A DNA stretch of 7,008 nt, taken from assembly GCA_021848555.1 (NCBI GenBank), contig JAJZUN010000140.1, forward strand, positions 1-7,008, given 5' to 3'. Of the stretch, positions 1 through 5,709 are shown piece by piece. The notes beneath the pieces were generated by a model. It did no database searches and was not told the origin of the DNA. It worked only from the letters and a program-made list of their open reading frames with translations. Both the position numbers and the translations under genes were made by a program. Position 1 is the stretch's first letter; every line of letters starts with the position of its first letter. The DNA comes from Pseudomonadota bacterium (GTDB lineage Bacteria; Pseudomonadota; Gammaproteobacteria; Burkholderiales; SG8-39).

Positions 1-2
1 TT

Positions 3-167
3 CTGTTCACGCTCAAGGGTTACGGTTACCTCAACGTGCGGCTCGGCAACCTCACAGAGGGTCGCGCCGCGCTCGGCAAGCTGCTGGAACTCGATCCGGC
101 CGACCGGCTCGGTGCCCGGGTATTGCTCGGTGTTCTGGACCGCATGGGGGAGGATGATGACGACTGA
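3..167 (+). CDS. C-terminal end of a TPR-like protein (5' end outside window)
   Basis: An open frame enters the window from upstream and ends at a TGA at 165-167, giving 54 visible residues. The pattern GYGYLNVRLGNLTEGRAAL followed by KLLELDPADRLGARVLLGVL is that of a tetratricopeptide repeat: two short amphipathic helices with the typical Leu-Asp-Pro turn between repeats. The tail is acidic (GEDDDD). TPR proteins act as protein-protein docking scaffolds, and a small TPR protein beside nif accessory genes would fit an assembly or chaperone role, but that is inference. The stop overlaps the start of the next gene by about 11 bases, so the two are probably co-translated. The family assignment rests on one visible repeat and is moderate. 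Confidence 0.6.
   Translation: MFTLKGYGYLNVRLGNLTEGRAALGKLLELDPADRLGARVLLGVLDRMGEDDDD
146..153 (+). promoter_or_regulatory. Shine-Dalgarno site for the LRV gene
   Basis: The purine run GGGGGAGG lies directly before tandem ATG codons at 154 and 157. It supports translation starting here rather than at the in-frame GTG at 112. Spacing to ATG 157 is short, which is why the exact choice between the two ATGs is not certain. Confidence 0.5.
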
Positions 168-921
168 CATCGAAGAGACTCGCGACTGGCTGGGCAATGA
201 GCTGCGCTGCGCGAACTGCGCGCATGCACCACTCGCCGCCAGCGGCGGCTGCGAACCCAAACGCGCCTGCGTGCACGACCGTTACGCGCGGCGCATCGAC
301 CGGTTCTTTGCCTGGAACCCGGCGTTGGCCGCCGTGTATCTCGATCATCCATATTTTGAGACCCGCGCGATTTCCGCAAAACACGCGAGCATTTTCCTGT
401 TGCCGCCGCTGCTTTCCGATCCGGACGCCTCGGTGCGCTGGAGCGCGGCCGCACGCCTGCCGTGCCGTTACCTCCTGTGCCTGCGCTCGGATCCAGACCG
501 CGAGGTGCGCATCCGCGTGGCTCACCGGCTGCGCGGCGCGGACCTGGTTCCGATGATGACCGACCCGGACTATTACGTGCGGCAAGTGGTGGTGCGCCGG
601 ATCTCTGCCAACATGCTGGCATTGATGATGCGCGATGCCGATGCCGAGGTGCGGCGGGTGGTGGCCGAACGCATCACCAGCGAATCGCTGTTGGCGATGA
701 CCCGGGACCAGGATGCGCGGGTCCGCCTCGAAGTGGTGCGGCGCCTCCAGCCGGCACAACTCGAGTGGCTGTTGGGCGACCCCGATTGGCGCGTGCGTTA
801 CGAACTGGCCGGGCGGCTCGACGCGGGCCTGCTCGACGCGCTGCGAGCCGACGCCGATCCGATGGTGCGCGAGCGTTGCCGTGAGCGTGCGGCCGGCCTC
901 GCCGGGCCCCGCGAGAGTTGA
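157..921 (+). CDS. 4Fe-4S cluster LRV (leucine-rich repeat variant) protein, nif-associated
   Basis: A 254-residue protein with two parts. Residues 18-38 carry four cysteines (C18, C21, C32, C38; C-x2-C-x10-C-x5-C), the arrangement expected of the N-terminal 4Fe-4S domain of the LRV protein first described from Azotobacter vinelandii. From residue 88 to the end there are six complete 24-residue repeats (starting at 88, 112, 136, 160, 184 and 208) and a partial seventh at 232. Each begins D-x-D-x-x-VR and continues with a hydrophobic helix pattern (V/A-xx-RL or RI, then L-xx-L/M). Such repeats form an all-helical right-handed superhelix suited to protein binding. The function in nitrogen fixation is not established; binding of a nif assembly partner is inferred. 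The start at 157 is preferred over GTG 112 because of the GGGGGAGG before it; ATG 154 is an alternative. It overlaps the upstream TPR gene and sits 4 bp before nifZ. Confidence 0.9.
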   Translation: MTTDIEETRDWLGNELRCANCAHAPLAASGGCEPKRACVHDRYARRIDRFFAWNPALAAVYLDHPYFETRAISAKHASIFLLPPLLSDPDASVRWSAAARLPCRYLLCLRSDPDREVRIRVAHRLRGADLVPMMTDPDYYVRQVVVRRISANMLALMMRDADAEVRRVVAERITSESLLAMTRDQDARVRLEVVRRLQPAQLEWLLGDPDWRVRYELAGRLDAGLLDALRADADPMVRERCRERAAGLAGPRES

Positions 922-925
922 CGCC

Positions 926-1228
926 ATGGGCGATATCAGCCGCGACAGCGACGTTATCGAACTCAATGGGCCACCGCGCTTTGAATACGGACAGCGAGTG
1001 CGCGCGCGCCGCACCATCCGCAACGATGGCACTTTTCCTGGCCGCGACATCGGCGAGATTCTCGTCAAGAAAGGCGACGAAGGTTATGTCACCAGCATCG
1101 GCACCTTCCTGCAGCAGTTTTACATTTACGGCGTGGATTTCGTGGCGCACGGTTACCGGGTCGGCATGAAGAGCCGCGAGCTGGAACCAATTGAGCCGGC
1201 ACAAGCAAAGCCGGAGAGCCCGGCATGA
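926..1228 (+). CDS. nifZ: Nitrogen fixation protein NifZ
   Basis: A 100-residue protein with the NifZ domain at about residues 18-90: FEYGQRVRARRTIRNDGTFPG, then a GxxLVxxGxxGYV segment, then GTFLQQFYIYGVDF and a closing RVGMKSRELEP. These are the characteristic NifZ blocks. NifZ is known to help form the second P-cluster of the NifDK (MoFe) protein together with NifH and NifS/NifU-supplied Fe-S units. It is shorter than the Klebsiella and Azotobacter proteins, which carry additional C-terminal sequence; that part appears to be encoded by the next gene. The ATG at 926 follows the LRV stop by 4 bp, and the stop overlaps the next ATG as ATGA. Cytoplasmic; no signal or membrane segment. Confidence 0.93.
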   Translation: MGDISRDSDVIELNGPPRFEYGQRVRARRTIRNDGTFPGRDIGEILVKKGDEGYVTSIGTFLQQFYIYGVDFVAHGYRVGMKSRELEPIEPAQAKPESPA

Positions 1229-1479
1229 CCGACGCGCGCGAACCAAAATACCAATGGGGCCAGCGGGTGCGCGCCGGCGTCGATCTGTACAACGACGGCA
1301 GCCATCCCGAGCACGATCCGGACGCCCTGCTGGTGCCGGCCGGTGCGTCCGGTGAGATCGTGCAGACCGGCATGCACGTGGAATCGAACACGCCGGTGTA
1401 CATGGTGGAGTTCGCCGGGGTGCGACACGTGGTGGGATGCCTGGAAGAGGAAATTACTCCGGAAGGCGGCGATGAATGA
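1225..1479 (+). CDS. nifZ: Second NifZ-domain protein (tandem paralogue)
   Basis: An 84-residue protein that clearly resembles the preceding NifZ. It has YQWGQRVRAGVDLYNDGSHP near the N terminus (compare YGQRVRARRTIRNDGTFPG), then LVPAGASGEIV in place of LVKKGDEGYV, then VYMVEFAG and VVGCLEEEITP. It therefore covers a full NifZ-type beta domain. It lacks the GTFLQ block of true NifZ and in that respect looks like the C-terminal half of longer NifZ proteins such as that of Klebsiella. The simplest reading is a two-domain NifZ split into two genes, or a tandem duplication with divergence. Its start (ATG 1225) overlaps the upstream stop by 4 bases, and its stop lies inside the start region of the next gene (ATG 1472). 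A role in MoFe protein maturation is inferred from the family. Confidence 0.85.
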   Translation: MTDAREPKYQWGQRVRAGVDLYNDGSHPEHDPDALLVPAGASGEIVQTGMHVESNTPVYMVEFAGVRHVVGCLEEEITPEGGDE

Positions 1480-1834
1480 CGAAGCGCGTTGCGTCGCGAC
1501 CGACCCGGGCGAGTGTCCGCACCCGAACGATGTCGACCGAAAACGCATCGAACGCGCGCTGGCAAACCGCGAGCGTTACCGCTACGTCACGCCGGCGGTG
1601 CGACCGGCGGAGCGCGGTTACCGAATCGAGAGCCCCTGTTGCTCGCGCAACATTGACGAAAACGGCGGGACCATCGACATTGCGCGCATCGAGTATTCGC
1701 CGGGCGTTCTGACCTGGAGGTTGTATCGCCGGGATCACCGGCAGAATGATTGGGAGTGCTACGCGGAGTATGCGACGCTCGCGGCACTGCTGGGCGATCT
1801 GAATCGTGATCAGAGGCGGGTGTTCTGGAAATGA
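1472..1834 (+). CDS. Conserved hypothetical protein between nifZ and nifS (possibly DUF3024-like)
   Basis: A 120-residue soluble protein I cannot name with confidence. It starts at ATG 1472, overlapping the upstream gene by 8 bases, and its stop overlaps the nifS start as ATGA. The N-terminal half is charged (DRKRIERALANRERYRY). The C-terminal half has a beta-strand pattern with IARIEYSPGVLTWRLYRRD, W94, and a final LNRDQRRVFW. The order (A-R-I-x-Y, W-R-L-Y-x-R, W-x-x-Y, D-x-x-x-x-F-W) recalls the DUF3024 family, but this comparison is from memory. Five cysteines are present (C7, C15, C56, C57, C96), including an adjacent pair, so metal or Fe-S contact is possible but unproven. The position between nifZ and nifS suggests an accessory role in Fe-S cluster delivery. 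Confidence 0.7.
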   Translation: MNDEARCVATDPGECPHPNDVDRKRIERALANRERYRYVTPAVRPAERGYRIESPCCSRNIDENGGTIDIARIEYSPGVLTWRLYRRDHRQNDWECYAEYATLAALLGDLNRDQRRVFWK

Positions 1835-2973
1835 ACGGGACGATCTATCTCGACAACAATGCCACCACCCGGGTTGCGCCCGAGTGTCTGGACGCAGTGC
1901 TCGCCTGCCTGCGCGACGAGTACGCCAACCCGTCTAGCAAGCATGCCGCCGGCGAACGCACGCGCCGGCTGGTGAACGAGGCGCGTGCCCAGATCGCCGA
2001 GTTGCTCGGCGCGCAACCGGCTGAGATTGTCTTTACCAGTGGTGGCACCGAGAGCAACCACCTGGCGATTCTCGGGGCGCTGGCACGCGATCCGCAGCGC
2101 CAGCACGTGGTCACCAGCGCGGTCGAGCATCCGTCCACGCTCCATCTGTTGTGCCATCTGGAATCGCACGGCGTGCGGGTCACGTTGTTGCCGGTCGATG
2201 CCCTGGGCCGGCTGGACCCGGCCGCCATCGAGGCGGTGATCGCGCCGGACACGGCGTTGATCTCACTCTTGTGGGCCAACAACGAAACCGGGGTGCTGTT
2301 CCCGGTCGAGCAGGCGGCACGCATCGCCCGCGCAAGCAACGTGCTGCTGCATCTCGATGCCGTGCAGGCGGTCGGCAAGCTCCCGGTGGACCTGCGGCAA
2401 CTGCCGGCCGATTTGCTGTCGCTCTCCGGTCACAAGCTGCATGCCCCAAAGGGTGTGGGCGCGCTGTTTGTGCGCAAGGGCCTGAAGCTGCCGCCGTTGC
2501 TGTTCGGCCACCAGGAACGCGCGCGGCGCGGCGGCACCGAAAACGTTCCTGCCATCGCCGGCCTGGGGATCGCTGCGACCCTCGCGGCCGAGACACTGGA
2601 GAACGACATGGCCGCGATGTCGGCGCTGTGTGATCGGCTGGAGCAGGGCGTGCGCGAGCGCCTGCCGTTCGCGAGCGTGAACGGCGGCGATGCCGCGCGT
2701 GTCGCGAACACCAGCAACATTCGCTTCGGCGATCTGGTGGGCGAGGCGCTGGCCGCGCGCCTGGACAGCGCCGGCGTGAGCGTGGCGTTCGGTGCGGCCT
2801 GTACCGCCGGTTCGAGCTCGCCGTCGCACGTGTTGACCGCCATGGGCCTCGAAGCGCGCGGGGCGCTGGCCAGCGTGCGCTTCTCGCTCAGTCGATATAC
2901 GACCGGCGCCGAGATCGAGCGCGTGCTCGATCTGCTGCCGGAAGTCGTGCGCGGCCAGTCCGCGGCGGCATGA
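1831..2973 (+). CDS. nifS: Cysteine desulfurase NifS
   Basis: A 380-residue PLP enzyme that converts L-cysteine to alanine and passes the sulfur as persulfide to Fe-S scaffold proteins for nitrogenase maturation. Visible signatures run in order: LDNNATTRV at the N terminus, SGGTESNH (cofactor phosphate loop), VEHPST with H100, WANNETG, LDAVQAVG with D176 and Q179 contacting PLP, SGHKLHAPKG with the Schiff-base lysine K202, RRGGTEN, and GAACTAGSSSPSHVL with the persulfide cysteine C324. All catalytic residues are present. The short active-site loop places it in the NifS/IscS class rather than the SufS class. NifS was chosen over IscS because of its nif neighbours. At 380 residues it is slightly shorter than usual (about 400). 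It is coupled to the upstream gene by an ATGA overlap, and nifT follows after 32 bp. Confidence 0.95.
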   Translation: MNGTIYLDNNATTRVAPECLDAVLACLRDEYANPSSKHAAGERTRRLVNEARAQIAELLGAQPAEIVFTSGGTESNHLAILGALARDPQRQHVVTSAVEHPSTLHLLCHLESHGVRVTLLPVDALGRLDPAAIEAVIAPDTALISLLWANNETGVLFPVEQAARIARASNVLLHLDAVQAVGKLPVDLRQLPADLLSLSGHKLHAPKGVGALFVRKGLKLPPLLFGHQERARRGGTENVPAIAGLGIAATLAAETLENDMAAMSALCDRLEQGVRERLPFASVNGGDAARVANTSNIRFGDLVGEALAARLDSAGVSVAFGAACTAGSSSPSHVLTAMGLEARGALASVRFSLSRYTTGAEIERVLDLLPEVVRGQSAAA

Positions 2974-2980
2974 CTGGCCG
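2952..2980 (+). other. Perfect inverted repeat (stem-loop) straddling the nifS stop codon
   Basis: CGGCCAGTC at 2952-2960 and GACTGGCCG at 2972-2980 are exact reverse complements, giving a 9-bp stem with an 11-base loop. The nifS TGA (2971-2973) lies at the loop/stem border. No T-run follows, so this is not a standard intrinsic terminator. It could stabilise the nifS 3' end or tune the nifS-to-nifT expression ratio, or it may be chance in high-G+C DNA. Confidence 0.5.
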
Positions 2981-2993
2981 AACATCCATCGAC

Positions 2994-3000
2994 AAGGGGA
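2994..3000 (+). promoter_or_regulatory. Ribosome binding site deciding the nifT start
   Basis: AAGGGGA ends 5 bases before ATG 3006. It selects this ATG over the upstream in-frame codon at 2970 that would overlap nifS. The chosen start gives the conserved NifT N terminus MKVMIRR. Confidence 0.7.
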
Positions 3001-3005
3001 TTTGC

Positions 3006-3215
3006 ATGAAGGTAATGATCCGCAGAGACCGCGAAGGCTTGTTGTCCGCCTATGTCCCCAAGAAGGACCTGGAAGAGCCGATCGTGGCCATGGACCATCC
3101 GCAGCTGTGGGGCGGGGTGGTGACGCTCGCCAACGGCTGGCGGCTGGAACTGCCGGCGCTGGCCGCCGACACCACGCTGCCGATCACGGTCGAGGCGCGC
3201 CGCCTGAGCGAATGA
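3006..3215 (+). CDS. nifT: NifT/FixU family nitrogen fixation protein
   Basis: A 69-residue protein matching the small NifT (FixU) family end to end: MKVMIRRDREG, then AYVPKKDLEEPIV, WGGVVTLANGWRLELP and a final LPITVEARRLSE. The family is usually about 70 residues, so it is full length. NifT is widely conserved in nif clusters, often next to nifK; its biochemical role is unknown, and mutants in model diazotrophs are reported to have little phenotype. Here it lies downstream of nifS. The start is set by AAGGGGA at 2994-3000, and the stop overlaps the next gene's ATG as ATGA, so translational coupling is likely. Confidence 0.93.
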   Translation: MKVMIRRDREGLLSAYVPKKDLEEPIVAMDHPQLWGGVVTLANGWRLELPALAADTTLPITVEARRLSE

Positions 3216-3490
3216 TCATGGCCATCACCGACACGGATTTTGCCGAAATCGAAACGCTGCTGGCCGGCGGCGCGGCGAGCGCGGCGTTCACGGACGAATT
3301 TCGCAGGCGCTTTCCGGGGCTGACGGTCACGCGCTGTGCGGCCTCGGACGTGGATCACGAGGTGCCGTACCGACGCTACCCGGGTTTCGACCTGCACCTG
3401 GTGGATCGCAGCAATCACTGCTGGCGCATCACCGCCGACCCCGGGCGCGCGACCGGCATTGTGCTGGCTGCGCGGAGGCCGGGCCGATGA
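3212..3490 (+). CDS. Nif-associated conserved protein, probably DUF6129 family
   Basis: A 92-residue soluble protein. The first half is helical (DFAEIETLLAGGAASAAFTDEFRRRFPGL) and the second half is built of strands (VTRCAASDVDHEVPYRR, then PGFDLHLVDRSNHCWRITADP and ATGIVLAAR). The arrangement of a short helical region, an FPG turn, a Cys/Asp/Asp-Val segment and F-x-L-x-L-V-D...C-x-x-x-T-x-D-P is what I recall of the DUF6129 proteins found only in nif neighbourhoods; I cannot verify this here. The function is unknown. ATG 3212 overlaps the nifT stop; a second ATG two codons later (3218) is also possible. Its stop overlaps the next gene's ATG. Confidence 0.75.
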   Translation: MIMAITDTDFAEIETLLAGGAASAAFTDEFRRRFPGLTVTRCAASDVDHEVPYRRYPGFDLHLVDRSNHCWRITADPGRATGIVLAARRPGR

Positions 3491-4629
3491 AGAAGACGTT
3501 TGACATCCTCCTGTCCGATCCGGACATCTCGGCGGCCGAGCTCGACGCCATCGGCGCGGTGCTGCGCTCGCCGCGCCTGAGCCAGGGACCGGTGGTGGAG
3601 GAGTTCGAGCAGGCGTTCGCCGCGAGTCTCGGGCGCCGGCATGCGGTGGCGGTCGCGAGCGGCACGCTCGGGCTATGGTTGACGCTCCAGGCCTATCGCA
3701 TCGGTGCCGGGCAGGAAGTCGTGGTGTCGCCGTATTCCTGGCATCAGATCGCCTATGCCGTGAAGCTTGCCGGCGCCGCGCCGGTGTTCGCCGACATCGA
3801 TTACTGGTCGGGTACCCTTGCCCCCGACAAGGCCGCGGCCCGCATCGGTCCGGCCACCCGGGCGATTGTTGCGGGCAACGTCAACGGCCACCCGGCGGCC
3901 TGGGGACAGTTGCGCGAACTCGCCTCGCAACGCGGCCTGTTGCTGATCGAGGACTCAACCGAGGCCTTTGGTTCACGCTACCAGGGCAAGCCGGTCGGCA
4001 GTTTCGGGGATTGTGCGATTTTCGATTTCTCGCAGCCGGGCGCGCTGGTCTGCGGTGAGGGCGGCATGGTGGTTACCGATGACGCCGACATCGCCGCGCG
4101 CCTGCGCAGCAGCCGCGCCCGGCGCATCGACGAGCGGTTCTCGGTGGTGGCCGGCACCACGGTGCCGTTCCAGGCCGGCATCAGCGATCTTACCGCCGCC
4201 TTGGGGCTGACGCAGCTTGCGCGCCTGAAGGACATCCTCGCACGCCGCAAGCTCGTGGAGCAGTACTACTACGAATACGTCAAATCATTCGAGGGCATCA
4301 AGGATCCGTATGTCGCCCCGGAGGTCGACGAGGTGCACTGGACTCTCTATCTCGTGCACCTCGGCACGCGCTTCACGCGCTCCAGCCGCGATGCCATCGT
4401 CGACGACCTGCACACCGCCGGTATCGAAGCGGCGGCTTGGTGCCAGCCGCTGCATCGGCAACCGGCCTATCGCGGCGCCGGGTCGCTGTTCGTGACCGAG
4501 AAAGTTGCCGACCGGGTGCTGGCATTGCCGCTGCGTGCGCACCTGACCGAAGACCGGGTGGCATTCATCGTCCGGACCGCGAAGGACGCCTCGATCAACC
4601 TCGGCGCCGGCGTGGCCATTTATCTCTAA
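3487..4629 (+). CDS. DegT/DnrJ/EryC1/StrS-fold protein lacking the PLP lysine
   Basis: A 380-residue protein with the full-length DegT/DnrJ (fold-type I, PLP-dependent aminotransferase) architecture. Visible blocks are LSQGPVVEEFEQAFA near the N terminus, SGTLGLWLTLQA (S58-G59-T60), GQEVVVSPYSW, GAAPVFADID, IEDSTEAFGSRYQGKPVGSFGD with the pyridine-contacting D156, and CGEGGMVVTDD. In true family members the block before GEGG reads like FSFhptKn, and its lysine forms the PLP Schiff base. Here it reads FDFSQPGALVCGEGG, so the aligned position is G185 and the usual phosphate-contacting Ser is D180. It should therefore not be a normal aminotransferase; cofactor binding without catalysis, or a scaffold role, is inferred. 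The frame is intact and the codon use matches its neighbours, so this is not decay. Its start overlaps the previous stop, and it ends 16 bp before the next gene. Confidence 0.88.
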   Translation: MKKTFDILLSDPDISAAELDAIGAVLRSPRLSQGPVVEEFEQAFAASLGRRHAVAVASGTLGLWLTLQAYRIGAGQEVVVSPYSWHQIAYAVKLAGAAPVFADIDYWSGTLAPDKAAARIGPATRAIVAGNVNGHPAAWGQLRELASQRGLLLIEDSTEAFGSRYQGKPVGSFGDCAIFDFSQPGALVCGEGGMVVTDDADIAARLRSSRARRIDERFSVVAGTTVPFQAGISDLTAALGLTQLARLKDILARRKLVEQYYYEYVKSFEGIKDPYVAPEVDEVHWTLYLVHLGTRFTRSSRDAIVDDLHTAGIEAAAWCQPLHRQPAYRGAGSLFVTEKVADRVLALPLRAHLTEDRVAFIVRTAKDASINLGAGVAIYL

Positions 4630-4634
4630 TCGTC

Positions 4635-4640
4635 AGGAGG
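4635..4640 (+). promoter_or_regulatory. Strong Shine-Dalgarno for the 65-residue ORF
   Basis: A perfect AGGAGG hexamer lies 5 bases before ATG 4646 in the short gap after the DegT-like gene. It is the best ribosome binding site in the window and the main reason for accepting the short downstream ORF as a gene. Confidence 0.8.
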
Positions 4641-4645
4641 CAGTC

Positions 4646-4843
4646 ATGGAAAGTGCGGACATCATGATTCACGTGCCGTTCTCGCCGGACGGCACGGTGC
4701 GCGAGATCAGCGCGCGACTGGCGACCTTGAGCGCCCAGGACTGGTTCAACCGCTTGAGCAACGAGGCCGCGAGCGCCTACCAGGCACTGTCCGGCGGGCG
4801 CGGGTTGTTTCGCCTGTCGGCGCTGCAAACGGGGTTGTCGTGA
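4646..4843 (+). CDS. Small hypothetical protein in nif operon (65 aa)
   Basis: I do not recognise this 65-residue protein. It begins ESADIMIHVPFSPDGTVREI, which looks like a strand-turn-strand segment, and continues as an amphipathic helix (LSAQDWFNRLSNEAASAYQAL) followed by SGGRGLFRL. It has no cysteine, signal peptide or membrane segment. The perfect AGGAGG at 4635-4640 and the TGATG stop/start overlap with the following SIR2-like gene show that it is very probably translated and coupled. Position and size suggest a small partner of the DegT-like or SIR2-like protein; this is inference only. Confidence 0.75.
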   Translation: MESADIMIHVPFSPDGTVREISARLATLSAQDWFNRLSNEAASAYQALSGGRGLFRLSALQTGLS

Positions 4844-5691
4844 TGGCCGCGATCGACGATGTGTTTGCCGGTCTCGCCCGGGGCGCGGTCATTCCGTATC
4901 TGGGCCCCGGAGTGCTGTCGGCAACACCGGGCAGCGAAGAGCTGCCCGGTTCGCCGGCGCGCCTGGTGCTGCGGCTGATCGCCAAGGCGAGCGTGCCGCA
5001 CAAGATCCGCAACAACCTCACTGCCGCGGCCCAGTTCATCGAGAACTTCAAGCACCGCAAGACCGTGGTCAAGGCGATGACCGAGGCGTTCGCGGCCGAC
5101 GTTTCGCCCGGCGATCTGCACCGCTATTTCGCGGCGCTGCCGTACTTGCCGGTAATCGTCTCCACTTGGTACGACGACCTGTTGATGAAGGCGTTCGCGT
5201 CGCGCGCCGCCTGGGGCGCGGTGCAGGGCGTGAGCCAGTCGGAGCATTTCGGCGCCTGGGTGCAGTATTTCGACAGTAACGGCGCGCGCGTCGAGGAAGC
5301 GCAGGCGCGCGCCTGGGCGACGCTGCTGTACCAGCCGCTCGGCTCTATTGCGCCGGCCGCGAACTTCCTGGTGTCGGATACCGACTTCGTCGAAGTCCTG
5401 ACCGAGATCGACATCCAGACGCCGATCCCGGTGCTGGTGCAGGAGCGGCGGCGCGACCGGCACTTCCTGTTTCTGGGTTGCCGTTTCGCCACCCAGCTCG
5501 ACCGGATGTTCGCGCGCCAGATCATGAAGCGTTCCTCAGACCAGCACTGGGCGCTGCTCGAAGGAGCGCTCACGCGCAATGAAGCCCGGTTCCTGGCCGA
5601 TCAGAACATCCAGCGCATCGACATGTCGCTGTCCGAGTTCCTGGTACGGGCCGGGCGGGAGAGCATAGCGCCGCTGGCGACGGCAATTTGA
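4843..5691 (+). CDS. SIR2-like (SIR2_2 type) protein, nif-associated
   Basis: A 282-residue protein with a SIR2-type Rossmann layout. An N-terminal nucleotide-binding strand and loop AVIPYLGPGVLS (about residues 15-26) corresponds to the GAG loop. A strand then ends in VSTWYDDLL (106-114), at the place of the family's TTNYD. LYQPLGS (162-168) sits where the Leu-His-Gly motif is expected. Then come FLVSDTDFVEVL and a C-terminal FLFLGCRFATQLDRMFAR, a typical end of the SIR2_2 domain. In active NAD-consuming SIR2 proteins the Asn of the first motif and the His of the second are catalytic; here they are W109 and non-His residues (P165, L166). NAD binding without hydrolysis is possible. ATG 4843 is used as the start (TGATG overlap); GTG 4840 is an equal alternative. 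It is the last gene of the coherent + operon. Confidence 0.8.
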   Translation: MAAIDDVFAGLARGAVIPYLGPGVLSATPGSEELPGSPARLVLRLIAKASVPHKIRNNLTAAAQFIENFKHRKTVVKAMTEAFAADVSPGDLHRYFAALPYLPVIVSTWYDDLLMKAFASRAAWGAVQGVSQSEHFGAWVQYFDSNGARVEEAQARAWATLLYQPLGSIAPAANFLVSDTDFVEVLTEIDIQTPIPVLVQERRRDRHFLFLGCRFATQLDRMFARQIMKRSSDQHWALLEGALTRNEARFLADQNIQRIDMSLSEFLVRAGRESIAPLATAI

Positions 5692-5697
5692 TTTCAC

Positions 5698-5702
5698 GGA
5701 GG
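5698..5702 (+). promoter_or_regulatory. Shine-Dalgarno for the small Cys4 ORF
   Basis: GGAGG lies 7 bases before ATG 5710, just after the SIR2-like stop. It supports translation of the small downstream ORF, although that ORF has unusual composition. Confidence 0.65.
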
Positions 5703-5709
5703 TAAAGGT

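Noticed and set aside
112..156. Extended LRV start at GTG 112
   Set aside because: The extra residues (PGYCSVFWTAW...) are the out-of-frame reading of the upstream TPR gene, and the Shine-Dalgarno sits later, before ATG 154/157.
52..1068. Long minus-strand open frame of 338 codons opposite the LRV and nifZ genes
   Set aside because: It is antisense to two clear genes with recognisable motifs, and its His/Arg/Gln-rich translation is what high-G+C codon bias produces on the opposite strand.
2263..2985. Minus-strand frame of 240 codons opposite nifS
   Set aside because: It is antisense to a fully intact NifS with all catalytic residues, so it is a codon-bias shadow.
4520..4534. Sigma-54-like -24/-12 element (TGGCAT...CTGC with correct GG/GC spacing)
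   Set aside because: It lies inside the conserved coding end of the DegT-like gene, both halves deviate from consensus, no NifA-type TGT-N10-ACA site was noticed nearby, and the downstream genes are already coupled to the operon.
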